Position numbers and translations under genes: made by a program
Shown here: positions 1-6,784 of the stretch, piece by piece
Layout of the letters: the number at the start of each line of letters is the position of its first letter
Numbering within the stretch: the first letter of the stretch is position 1
The notes under the pieces: generated by a model
Database searches by the model: none
Told to the model about the DNA's origin: nothing
Seen by the model: only the letters and a program-made list of their open reading frames with translations
Source: an uncultured Fidelibacterota bacterium
Lineage (GTDB): Bacteria > Marinisomatota > Marinisomatia > Marinisomatales > UBA1611
Assembly: GCA_913041325.1 (NCBI GenBank)
Contig: CAJWHU010000024.1
Coordinates: 1 to 14,338 of the forward strand
Reading direction: 5' to 3'
Length of the DNA stretch: 14,338 nt

Positions 1-185
1 ATTGTGAAAGATCCATCATCACCTGTTGATGTACCCAATTCAGAGCCCTCAACCACCACATTTGCCCCTACAAGAGGGTCTCCTGTTTTTAAATCAGTAA
101 CGGATCCGTTAACACTTACTTGCGCAACTAATACTGCGGACAATAGTAAGGATGTTAGGCCCAAAACTCGCGCAAAACGATTCAT
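1..185 (-). CDS. N-terminus of an exported protein with carboxypeptidase-regulatory-like repeat, probably a TonB-dependent receptor (partial)
   Basis: This gene runs off the left edge; only about 61 codons are present. It begins MNRFARVLGLTSLLLSAVLV, a typical signal peptide with a basic start and hydrophobic core, probably cleaved near Ala-Gln (VAQ). The mature part follows the pattern V-x-G-x-V-T-D-x-x-T-G-x-P-L-V-G-A-N-V-V-V-x-G, then a G-T-x-T-x-D-D-G-S-F turn. That is the carboxypeptidase D regulatory-like beta-sandwich found at the start of many TonB-dependent outer-membrane receptors of the FCB group. The start at 185 is chosen because AAAGGAG sits six bases upstream; the ATG at 191 directly abuts that motif. 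The receptor assignment is inferred, since a few other surface proteins share this domain and the plug and barrel lie outside the window. Confidence 0.72.
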   Translation of the reverse strand, partial: MNRFARVLGLTSLLLSAVLVAQVSVNGSVTDLKTGDPLVGANVVVEGSELGTSTGDDGSFT

Positions 186-191
186 ATACAT

Positions 192-198
192 CTCCTTT
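192..198 (-). promoter_or_regulatory. Ribosome binding site of the left-edge receptor-like gene
   Basis: On the minus strand the sequence reads AAAGGAG, followed by ATGTAT and then the ATG at 185. Six bases is a normal Shine-Dalgarno spacing, whereas the upstream ATG at 191 would have no spacing. The site therefore selects the start at 185. It is one of the few strong Shine-Dalgarno motifs in the window. Confidence 0.7.
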
Positions 199-342
199 GG
201 TTTTTTTAACAAAGTAATATTGAAAAGCAATCTGCTTAGTTTAGTTAAAATACTAATAATATGAAAATACATTACTACAAAAATTCACTTAAAGCAATTG
301 CAACAGCGTTAGGATAATGTTAGTTAACAATGGAGTGTGCTG

Positions 343-1029
343 CTACTGAAAGAGATTTAGAGTCTCCTCTTTTTGAAGAGGTTGGATGCATTTTTTAGAA
401 TTATTTTTAGAATGATTAACAAAGCTTGATACGGGGTAATATGATAAAGACCGATTAGATTTGAGATCCATTAGTTTTTCATCATTTTTATCGTTAATGT
501 CTAACCAGATGTCAATTTTGTCATCATCAATTATTAAGGGCATTCTATTGTGTATATGCTCTATGTGTTTTGAAGCCTGAGTTGTAACTATTACGTAAGA
601 ATCTACTTTTCCATGTTCACTCTCTATTGAAGTCCACAAGCCAGCCAATGCCATTATTTTTTTATTGCTATTGTGTAGATAATACGGAGACCTTTTTTCT
701 TGAGATTTTTCCCATTCAAAATAACCATCCGCAACCACAATGCATCTGTTGTTTTTGATCAGGCCCCTAAAGGATGCCTTGGTACCTATAGTTTCATAAC
801 GAGCGTTGATTATATTTGATGATAAGCTCATGTTTCTTGACGAGGTGGGTGTTATGCCCCATCTCATTCTTTTAACCACTTTTGAATTGTTTTTGTTTAT
901 CAATATTGGAGAGAATTGGCTTGGTGCAATATTGTAGCTGGGTATATAATTATCCATACGCCATTCATCGATATAAAGGTCTTCAACAATTTTTTCAATT
1001 GTCTTTGTTAAAGTTTTTCTTCCACACAT
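343..1029 (-). CDS. yedK: SRAP-domain protein (YedK/HMCES family), abasic-site DNA-protein crosslinker
   Basis: The family binds abasic sites in single-stranded DNA and shields them through a thiazolidine crosslink formed by the N-terminal cysteine after Met removal. The protein is 228 residues, close to E. coli YedK. All key positions are visible at the E. coli numbering as I remember it: Cys2 in MCGR, the N-I-A-P segment at 33-36, Asn75 and Arg77 in NAR, Glu105 in Y-F-E-W, and His160 in I-H-N-R-M-P. The catalytic set thus looks intact. The ATG at 1029 is fixed because Cys2 must follow it directly. No strong Shine-Dalgarno is seen. It is divergent from gpmA across 95 bases and shows no SOS-box-like palindrome that I can recognise. 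Its left neighbour is 157 bases away, so it is probably transcribed alone. Confidence 0.93.
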   Translation of the reverse strand: MCGRKTLTKTIEKIVEDLYIDEWRMDNYIPSYNIAPSQFSPILINKNNSKVVKRMRWGITPTSSRNMSLSSNIINARYETIGTKASFRGLIKNNRCIVVADGYFEWEKSQEKRSPYYLHNSNKKIMALAGLWTSIESEHGKVDSYVIVTTQASKHIEHIHNRMPLIIDDDKIDIWLDINDKNDEKLMDLKSNRSLSYYPVSSFVNHSKNNSKKCIQPLQKEETLNLFQ

Positions 1030-1124
1030 TCTATCTTTAAAGTAAAAATTTTCTTTTGTAATGTGAAATACATTTACAACTTCAATGGATGATATTAATC
1101 AGAATTAATCCAGGAAGATAAAAT

Positions 1125-1871
1125 ATGATAAAATTAGTGTTACTACGCCATGGTGAAAGCCGATGGAATTTAGAAAATAAATTCACTGGATGGACAGACG
1201 TAGATTTAACCAAAAACGGTGAGATGGAAGCAATAGGCGCAGGAACAGTACTCAAAAAAGAAGGTTTTGAGTTTGATGTAGTGTATACATCGTTGCTTAA
1301 AAGGGCCAATCGAACTATGGATCTATGTCTTGGTGAGATGAAAATCAAAAATGTAGACATAAAATACAGCTGGAAGCTCAATGAACGTCATTACGGAGCT
1401 CTGCAGGGGTTAAATAAAGCTGAAACTGCAGACAAGTATGGAGATGAACAAGTTTTGATATGGCGTAGAAGCTATGCTATACCTCCACCCGAGCTGGATA
1501 TAAACGATGATAGGCATCCGCGATTTGATTCACTATATAGTAAAGTAGACCCAAAGGATTTACCAGCTTCCGAGTGTTTAAAAGATACTGTTGACCGTTT
1601 TATTCCATATTGGGATGAGTTCATTAGACCTGATGTTAAGAATGGTAAGCGAGTGCTAATTGTTGCGCATGGTAATTCACTCAGAGCCCTTGTAAAATAT
1701 ATCGATAAAATATCAGATAATGATATTCTTAAGCTCAACATACCCACTGGTATACCTCTTGTATATAATCTAGATGGTAGTCTAAAACCAATTAAAAAGT
1801 ATTACTTGGGTGATGAACATGCGATAAGTAAAAAGATATCAGCTGTAGCAAATCAAGGGAAATCTAATTGA
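1125..1871 (+). CDS. gpmA: 2,3-bisphosphoglycerate-dependent phosphoglycerate mutase
   Basis: A cytoplasmic glycolytic and gluconeogenic enzyme that interconverts 3- and 2-phosphoglycerate through a phosphohistidine. The signature L-R-H-G-E-S-x-W-N begins at residue 7, with the phosphorylated His at 9. The F-T-G-W-x-D-V-D-L segment (20-28), L-N-E-R-H-Y-G-x-L-Q-G-L-N-K (85-98; acid/base Glu87), W-R-R-S-Y (113-117) and the second catalytic His182 in A-H-G-N-S-L-R-A are all present. At 248 residues it is essentially full length for the GpmA branch. AGGAAG lies seven bases before the ATG. Its last 8 bases overlap the end of the convergent nuclease gene, so the two transcripts collide tail to tail with no room for a terminator between them. 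Confidence 0.96.
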   Translation: MIKLVLLRHGESRWNLENKFTGWTDVDLTKNGEMEAIGAGTVLKKEGFEFDVVYTSLLKRANRTMDLCLGEMKIKNVDIKYSWKLNERHYGALQGLNKAETADKYGDEQVLIWRRSYAIPPPELDINDDRHPRFDSLYSKVDPKDLPASECLKDTVDRFIPYWDEFIRPDVKNGKRVLIVAHGNSLRALVKYIDKISDNDILKLNIPTGIPLVYNLDGSLKPIKKYYLGDEHAISKKISAVANQGKSN

Positions 1872-2619
1872 AGACCCTATTTAGTAGCCCTGACAAACGT
1901 ACACCACCTTGCAGAAGTCGTTGTTCTAGCATCGGTTTGTGCGTGTAGAAATATTTGTACTCCCAGTTATAATCCTGTTCAGAAAATGCATAACATTTTT
2001 TCCTGTAATCGCGTGATTCATGTACGTAAACGATTACTGGATCTTTTTGCCAGTTTTTAATTTTCTTTGCGTCAACATCCAACAAAATATAGTTAGCAAA
2101 TTCTGTGTAGCTTAAATTTTGTTGATTGATCAGATGTGTATCCCAAACAGCATGTAGTCTTGTAGACTCTCCAAACCACTTTAGCTGCACATCGTTTCCC
2201 CCTCTATCCCTACCATTACCAACATGCAAAGGCTGATGCAGATCTCCTACAATATGTATTAAAAACTTCAGTGCAATCTGTTTTTCTTCTAGTGATGAAC
2301 TTTTATCCTTCAAAGTCTCTGCAAACTCTAAGACTTTCTCGACAGCAAGTCCTCTGTGCTTACCTTTTTCATAATCTTCATCATCCCCTACGGTGCACCA
2401 GTGCCATTCTCCGGCATGTTTCCAATTAGGATCTGATTTGATTTCATCAGCCCATGTGCTCATCCTTGATAAATCAGTGTGGCCTATGATCTCTCTTATT
2501 TTCATTTTTGAATTTTCGGTGAGATAGGTTTCTGCGATTTTGCCCACCACACGATGACCAGTATTGCCCCACGCATGAAGAGACTTAACCAAAACAAGAA
2601 TGAAAAAGTATTTTCTCAA
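1864..2619 (-). CDS. Exported S1/P1-type zinc-dependent nuclease
   Basis: This family hydrolyses single-stranded DNA or RNA and 3'-mononucleotides with a three-zinc cluster. The protein starts with a signal peptide ([16 protein letters not shown]), and predicted cleavage leaves Trp17 as the mature N-terminus, as in P1 nuclease where that Trp is a zinc ligand. All nine ligands can be picked out: Trp17, His22, Asp58, His73, His122, Asp126, His132, His156 and Asp160. The core [11 protein letters not shown] segment is at 122-132. At 251 residues it is typical. The start codon is TTG at 2619 with no clear Shine-Dalgarno; it is chosen because it gives a compact signal peptide. It is the last gene of the minus-strand run, 50 bases after the propeller-like gene. 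A role in scavenging extracellular nucleic acid phosphate or nucleosides is inferred. Confidence 0.92.
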   Translation of the reverse strand: MRKYFFILVLVKSLHAWGNTGHRVVGKIAETYLTENSKMKIREIIGHTDLSRMSTWADEIKSDPNWKHAGEWHWCTVGDDEDYEKGKHRGLAVEKVLEFAETLKDKSSSLEEKQIALKFLIHIVGDLHQPLHVGNGRDRGGNDVQLKWFGESTRLHAVWDTHLINQQNLSYTEFANYILLDVDAKKIKNWQKDPVIVYVHESRDYRKKCYAFSEQDYNWEYKYFYTHKPMLEQRLLQGGVRLSGLLNRVFN

Positions 2620-2669
2620 TTTATGCTGGATTGTGTAAAAATTTCACTAATATATTTAGCTTTTTAGAC

Positions 2670-3641
2670 TTAATTAGCAATGAATCCAAATATCATTCTC
2701 GGATATTTATCCGTCGCTAGCAAAAATCCCATATCGTCTAACCTTGCTACTCCTTCCCAGTTCCGTGAGTCATTTTCATCTAATATCAATTGTATTGGTT
2801 CACTATTGCTGATGATAATTTCATTATCCTTTATTTCCAGTTCAATGAGTCTTTCGACCGCATCCATATCTTTAGGACCATTTTTCTTCTCAAAATTGTT
2901 AAATGTAGCATTAGTTTTTGGCTTCAGTAGTTTTTTATCTCCGGGCCAAAAATAATTTATGCACCAAAACTTACCGTTATTATCTACTTTGGTCGCATCT
3001 GTAATGCGATATTCGATGCTGGGAAAATCAATTTGAGAAATAGTCTTGTCTATTATTGATAAAGCTTTTTGTGTTGCTTGTTTCTGCAGGTTTGCTCCAT
3101 TTGCTTCAAAAATTGCATAAATTTTTTTGTTCCAAGTAACAATAGATTCGTATGTCATATTCTTTACTTGTATCGGAGTCTTGATGTTTTTCAAATTTTT
3201 TCTCGGGATTGTTACTGCATAGGTACTACGGTCAACATCACCCCATATTAGGTAGCTCTCCATGATTCCGTCATTTTCTGCCTCGACGGTGATATAAATG
3301 TTATCTTCAACAAAACTAATTCCTTCAAAGCCTTCGAACCCGGGTATAAGGTCTGCATAATTTGGTGCGTTGAATTTTGTCTGCTTAGGTGTTAACGGTT
3401 TTTGATCCATTGTATCTTGGTTTTTTATGGCAGCAATGATTTGGTTTTTTTCTAAGGAAAACAGAAAACCATTTTGGTTTTCTGGGAGAAAAAACAATCG
3501 ATTTTCAAACCAATCCATGCCAGAAATTTCCTGCTTTGGGTTAGTGATCAATCCAGATAGTTCTATTTCGAAGATAGATAAATTTCCTCCATATATGACA
3601 CTTGACATAGTAAAACAGAATATGTGGTAGAGAGTTCTCAT
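2670..3641 (-). CDS. Secreted propeller-like protein, possibly phytase-like/esterase-like
   Basis: A 323-residue protein with a signal peptide (MRTLYHIFCFTMSSVIYGG). The remainder is rich in short beta-strand patterns. Two segments resemble the E-G-(I/V/F) blade motifs of phytase-like or SdiA-regulated-like propellers: E-G-F-E-G-I-S-F with I-Y-I-T-V-E-A-E-N (about residues 103-122), and N-W-E-G-V-A-R-L-D-D near the C-terminus followed by G-F-L-L-A-T-D-K-Y-P. Acidic side chains in these loops could bind calcium. I do not recognise a precise family, and the catalytic role is unknown. The start overlaps the stop of the DUF971 gene by 4 bases (ATGA), so translation is probably coupled. An alternative is a non-enzymatic surface propeller. 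Confidence 0.6.
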   Translation of the reverse strand: MRTLYHIFCFTMSSVIYGGNLSIFEIELSGLITNPKQEISGMDWFENRLFFLPENQNGFLFSLEKNQIIAAIKNQDTMDQKPLTPKQTKFNAPNYADLIPGFEGFEGISFVEDNIYITVEAENDGIMESYLIWGDVDRSTYAVTIPRKNLKNIKTPIQVKNMTYESIVTWNKKIYAIFEANGANLQKQATQKALSIIDKTISQIDFPSIEYRITDATKVDNNGKFWCINYFWPGDKKLLKPKTNATFNNFEKKNGPKDMDAVERLIELEIKDNEIIISNSEPIQLILDENDSRNWEGVARLDDMGFLLATDKYPRMIFGFIAN

Positions 3642-3958
3642 GATTGTTCAACTTTTTCGCAAAGGTTTTTTAAAAATTCAAAAGAGTAAATTCCGTCATG
3701 ATGTCCATCCTTCCAAAACGGTCTAATTGCGTAATGACCAATGGGCTGTAACCCAGTTAAGATGTAGCTATCAGTGCTCATTTCTTTTGGCGGCCCTTTG
3801 TATACATTACCGAAAACGTCGGTTTCACCTGCGCAATGTGCACAAGGGCAAGAGTCTCTAAGTAGTTTTAGAGGCACAAAACCTTCTGAGGAGTCATTCC
3901 ATTGGATTAATAGAAGGTCGTTAAGAACTTCATAAGATTGTAGGTTTAATTGTGCCAT
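3638..3958 (-). CDS. DUF971 / gamma-butyrobetaine hydroxylase-like N-terminal domain protein
   Basis: A 106-residue single-domain cytoplasmic protein. It carries the zinc-binding signature of this family: R-D-S-C-P-C-A-H-C with Cys37, Cys39 and Cys42, and a downstream W-K-D-G-H-H-D-G-I-Y-S block where His86 or His87 can supply the fourth ligand. In eukaryotes the domain is the N-terminal part of gamma-butyrobetaine dioxygenase. In bacteria it often stands alone or is fused to Mrp/ApbC, which suggests a link to iron-sulfur cluster work, but its function is not established. It overlaps the upstream gene by one base (TAATG) and the downstream gene by four (ATGA), so it is embedded in an otherwise exported-protein operon. 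It has no signal peptide. Confidence 0.85.
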   Translation of the reverse strand: MAQLNLQSYEVLNDLLLIQWNDSSEGFVPLKLLRDSCPCAHCAGETDVFGNVYKGPPKEMSTDSYILTGLQPIGHYAIRPFWKDGHHDGIYSFEFLKNLCEKVEQS

Positions 3959-4893
3959 TATTTTACAATTGTAATTTTTTTCGTCTGGAAAACATCATTA
4001 CTTTTTAGGACCAAAAAATATATACCACTTGGGTTGTATTTAGAATCCCATTGCAACCTCGTCTTTCCATCTTTTAACCAACCATTGTAGACGTTTTCTA
4101 TTTTTTCTCCATTTAAATTAAATAAATCCAACGTAATGTAATTCAAATCGTCAGCTATTAATATATCAATATTCAAATTTTTATTAAATGGGTTTGGATA
4201 AGTTTGACTAACCATTGCCGTTCGCGGAATGGGAATATTTTGTCTCAATTTTAAATCAGGTAGGGTTATTTTGTTAAAGTTGAAGGCCCCATTACTTATT
4301 GAAATAATGTGAGGGGGAAAATAGAATGCTGGTTTTAGCATGGTAGTATTGAAATTTCCCATAAAAGAAGTGTCGCTAGCTTCCGTTATTTCTAGTTGTC
4401 CAGAAATTCCAAAATATATGTTTGATGATAAAGATGCAAATATTTCTTCGATTGCGTTACCAGAGCTATCGGTGCTAGAAGTATCTGTTATGTTTGCGAA
4501 TAATTGAGTTACAGATATTGAATCTAATCCGGGAATTAAAATTATTAAGTTTTCTAAACTTAGGGGATTACTTTCATCTCCATCTCCGGGTATATCCCAA
4601 AATCTAGGTTCCAATGGGTATGTAGTATCTCTTAAAACGGATAGAAAAAGATCGTATTCATCATTAGATTGTTCTGTAATTGAAGCCAATATTATTATAG
4701 AGGAGTCAATCGCTTCGTTTGACAGGCAGAATCCAGAGGCTATTGTATCTTCGATTACTGATGAAAAAAGACCGCTTTCAGTACCAGAATAATTAAATGT
4801 TATTTCTCCTTGGTAGGCGCTTTGGCCAAATAATGTAGAAAGTAAATTTAGTAGAATACCTTTTTTATAAAATAACTTAATTACTTGTATCAA
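3958..4893 (-). CDS. Secreted protein with C-terminal T9SS type A sorting domain
   Basis: A 311-residue exported protein. The N-terminus (MIQVIKLFYKKGILLNLLSTLFG) is a signal-peptide-like basic-hydrophobic stretch. The middle has beta-rich, Ser/Asp/Thr-rich sequence without a domain I recognise. Residues about 226-311 form a classic T9SS type A sorting domain: S-Q-T-Y-P-N-P-F-N, a strand pair ending in L-F-N-L-N-G-E-K-I, then W-D-S-K-Y-N-P-S-G-I-Y-F-L-V-L and a terminal K-K-I-T-I-V-K. Such tails direct export across the outer membrane and are processed at the surface. The start is TTG at 4893, overlapping the upstream TGA (TTGA), with no Shine-Dalgarno, so it probably depends on translational coupling. 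The cargo function is unknown. Confidence 0.85.
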   Translation of the reverse strand: MIQVIKLFYKKGILLNLLSTLFGQSAYQGEITFNYSGTESGLFSSVIEDTIASGFCLSNEAIDSSIIILASITEQSNDEYDLFLSVLRDTTYPLEPRFWDIPGDGDESNPLSLENLIILIPGLDSISVTQLFANITDTSSTDSSGNAIEEIFASLSSNIYFGISGQLEITEASDTSFMGNFNTTMLKPAFYFPPHIISISNGAFNFNKITLPDLKLRQNIPIPRTAMVSQTYPNPFNKNLNIDILIADDLNYITLDLFNLNGEKIENVYNGWLKDGKTRLQWDSKYNPSGIYFLVLKSNDVFQTKKITIVK

Positions 4894-5717
4894 AATTCAT
4901 AGCCAATGGATATACCCCCGTCAAGCCAACCAGTGGTGCCCTTGTCTTTATTGATCAAGTTTGATCTAGATGTTATCCTAAGTTCGATGGGGACATCATC
5001 ACTATCCATATCCAAATAGCCTCCTAAATAATTTCCGAGTGGGATATCAATGCTACCGCCAACTATAAAACCTGTTGTCAACTTACTTCTATCATTTTGA
5101 TATACCCCTGTGCAAGCTGTCATACTAACGCTGGTTTCTCCTATAAATAAGCCGGGGCTCAATCCAATTTGGAACGCTGGCCCACCAAAATTTTGTCCTT
5201 CAAGATCGTTTTTTTGCTGAAAATTATAGTAAAGAAATTCTGCAATCACATTCATAAAAAAATCTCCAGCGAATATTCCAAATGGCGAGCCTACTGAAAC
5301 ACCAATAATTGGATTGTCCTCGTCAAATTCTTCAAATGAAGCGGCTTTGAAAACCGGATATCCAGTATAAACATTCAGGCTCCAATTAGGAATGATAACA
5401 TATTCAACATCGTAATCGTCTTCTTCCAAAAGATTATTGTTCCCATAATTTTGAGGCTGTATAAATTGTCCGTTTTCGAAAAATAATGCTACCTTTCCGT
5501 TTGCAACAAGTATAGTGCCATCATACAATTTTAGAGAATCGATGTTTTCCATGCGAATTTCCTCGGAGAAAGTCAATCCCATGGGTGTAATACTAGCATA
5601 ATTAGCATTAACACTTTTGATATTGCCTTCTATAGTTGTCCCATCATTAAAAACAATTATCCCACCAGCGGGATGGATAAAGCTTGTAAAGATAAAAATG
5701 TAAATTAAGTTTTTCAT
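4890..5717 (-). CDS. Exported outer-membrane-type beta-rich protein, function unknown
   Basis: A 275-residue protein beginning MKNLIYIFIFTSFIHPAGG, a signal peptide. The first mature segment (V-F-N-D-G-T-T-I-E-G-N-I) resembles short N-terminal beta domains of FCB envelope proteins. The rest alternates hydrophobic strands and turns, and ends G-I-S-I-G-Y-E-F, with the C-terminal aromatic typical of outer-membrane beta barrels. The open frame extends to 5813, but that would run through the tRNA gene and put a 32-residue tail before the signal peptide. The ATG at 5717, with AAAGGCG upstream, is therefore preferred. It is the first gene of the minus-strand run, and its TGA overlaps the next start by 4 bases. 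A barrel paired with the T9SS-tailed protein is inferred only from position. Confidence 0.72.
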   Translation of the reverse strand: MKNLIYIFIFTSFIHPAGGIIVFNDGTTIEGNIKSVNANYASITPMGLTFSEEIRMENIDSLKLYDGTILVANGKVALFFENGQFIQPQNYGNNNLLEEDDYDVEYVIIPNWSLNVYTGYPVFKAASFEEFDEDNPIIGVSVGSPFGIFAGDFFMNVIAEFLYYNFQQKNDLEGQNFGGPAFQIGLSPGLFIGETSVSMTACTGVYQNDRSKLTTGFIVGGSIDIPLGNYLGGYLDMDSDDVPIELRITSRSNLINKDKGTTGWLDGGISIGYEF

Positions 5718-5804
5718 ATTTCTGCGCCTTTGGTTATACATAAAAATACCAAAATTAACGGGTTTATACAAAAGGGTGGTCTTGAGTGGAGCATGAGGAA
5801 TGTG

Positions 5805-5877
5805 TGGGCCCACAGGGATTCGAACCCCGAACCAACAGATTATGAGTCTGCTGCTCTAACCGTTGAGCTATGGGCCC
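5805..5877 (-). tRNA. tRNA with CAT anticodon (elongator Met or Ile2)
   Basis: A full 73-base cloverleaf on the minus strand: acceptor GGGCCCA pairing with TGGGCCC, D-arm GCTC/GAGC, anticodon stem GCAGA/TCTGT around loop CTCATAA, T-arm CGGGG/CCCTG around TTCGAAT, and discriminator A. CCA is not encoded, since the bases after the discriminator are CAC. The anticodon is CAT. The normal acceptor pairing and A discriminator rule against initiator tRNA, but elongator Met and lysidine-modified Ile2 share this loop, and I cannot separate them by eye. The region also yields a spurious protein frame containing R-D-S-N-P-E-P-T-D-Y-E-S, a common artefact of tRNA genes. Confidence 0.96.
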
Positions 5878-5889
5878 AAATAAGTCGAA

Positions 5890-5918
5890 AAATTACTTTC
5901 TATGCAATCTTAATCCAA
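5890..5918 (-). promoter_or_regulatory. Possible sigma-70-type promoter for the CAT tRNA
   Basis: On the minus strand TTGGAT (plus 5913-5918) and TAATTT (plus 5890-5895) are separated by exactly 17 bases. The latter ends 12 bases before the tRNA 5' end. Spacing and position fit a tRNA promoter, but both boxes match the consensus only partly and the surroundings are AT-rich, so this is tentative. Confidence 0.3.
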
Positions 5919-6034
5919 CCAATTCAAAAAAATTATGGAGGACAAATTATTTTAAGCCATATTTGCATTTGTGAATATTATTAAACATAATCGCATTCAT
6001 TAACCTAGATCCCATTTAGATTTAACAGAGTCAA

Positions 6035-6781
6035 ATGAAAAGAAAAAAACCAACTCATAATACCTACAGATGCAAAGGTATCAATAATGCTATCGCTCTT
6101 TTGGGTTCAGATAGGTTTCAAATTGTAGAAGTATGTATTGCTAGGTTGAGCGCTGCCAGTAAAAATAAGATGGTTAATCAAATGATTTCAGGGTACAAAG
6201 TAAACTACATGGATAAGGATCAATTTTATAAAAAATACCCTGACAAAAAAAGTCAAGGAATTTTAATTAAATTCTCTGGACAACTGACATTTAATGCTTT
6301 ACCAAATTTTCAAAATTCAAATGATGTTTGTCTTTTAGCGTTAGACCAGATAAGCGACCCGCAAAATTTTGGGCAAATAATTAGAACATCTGAATGTGCT
6401 GGAGTAGATGGAATTATCTTCCCTAAGTATAATGCTTCGTCTGTAAGCCAAACTGTACTGGATGTCAGCCAGGGCGCTTTTGTTAGTATACCCCTTTATG
6501 AGATAACAAACTTGAGTCAAGAACTTATTGAGCTAAAAAAAGATGGTTTTTGGGTTGTGGGCATAGAGAATAATATTAAAGCAAAAGCATGGCATCAAAT
6601 AGACTATAATGGGAAAATAGTTATTGTCGTTGGCAGCGAAGGCAAGGGCATAAGAAAAAAGATATTAGGCATGTGTGATTTTATTGCGACAATTGAGATG
6701 CAAGGTAAATCCAACTCCCTAAATGTCAGCGCTGCTACATCTGCAGTTTTGTTTGAAAGATTGAGACAAATGAGAAAATAA
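6035..6781 (+). CDS. rlmB: 23S rRNA 2'-O-ribose methyltransferase, RlmB/TrmH (SpoU) family
   Basis: A SAM-dependent knotted methyltransferase. RlmB acts on guanosine 2251 of 23S rRNA in the peptidyl-transferase region. At 248 residues it matches RlmB length, with an N-terminal substrate-binding domain (about 1-90, including K-G-I-N-N-A-I-A-L-L) and a C-terminal SpoU domain. Motif 1 is D-P-Q-N-F-G-Q-I-I-R-T-S-E-C-A-G (109-123, with Asn111 and catalytic Arg117). Motif 2 is V-V-G-S-E-G-K-G-I-R (198-207). Motif 3 is I-E-M-Q-G followed by S-L-N-V-S-A-A (220-234). The ATG at 6035 is retained because the basic start leads straight into the family N-domain; Shine-Dalgarno is weak. It ends 3 bases before the aminotransferase-like gene, so the three plus-strand genes likely form one operon. 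The exact target base is inferred from family. Confidence 0.88.
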   Translation: MKRKKPTHNTYRCKGINNAIALLGSDRFQIVEVCIARLSAASKNKMVNQMISGYKVNYMDKDQFYKKYPDKKSQGILIKFSGQLTFNALPNFQNSNDVCLLALDQISDPQNFGQIIRTSECAGVDGIIFPKYNASSVSQTVLDVSQGAFVSIPLYEITNLSQELIELKKDGFWVVGIENNIKAKAWHQIDYNGKIVIVVGSEGKGIRKKILGMCDFIATIEMQGKSNSLNVSAATSAVLFERLRQMRK

Positions 6782-6784
6782 ATA

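Noticed and set aside
4..264. An 86-codon plus-strand open frame at the left edge.
   Set aside because: It lies opposite the signal peptide and carboxypeptidase-regulatory-like repeat of the minus-strand receptor-like gene, which has a proper ribosome binding site. The plus frame has no recognisable content.
318..335. A TGTTA-GT-TAACA palindrome after the SRAP gene, considered as a terminator.
   Set aside because: Only five base pairs with a two-base loop and no T-run; it cannot be supported as a terminator.
5718..5813. A 32-codon upstream extension of the barrel-like protein.
   Set aside because: It would overlap the 3' end of the tRNA and put non-signal sequence before a clear signal peptide; the ATG at 5717 is better.
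5730..5984. A plus-strand open frame containing R-D-S-N-P-E-P-T-D-Y-E-S.
   Set aside because: It is the antisense translation of the tRNA gene, a well-known annotation artefact.
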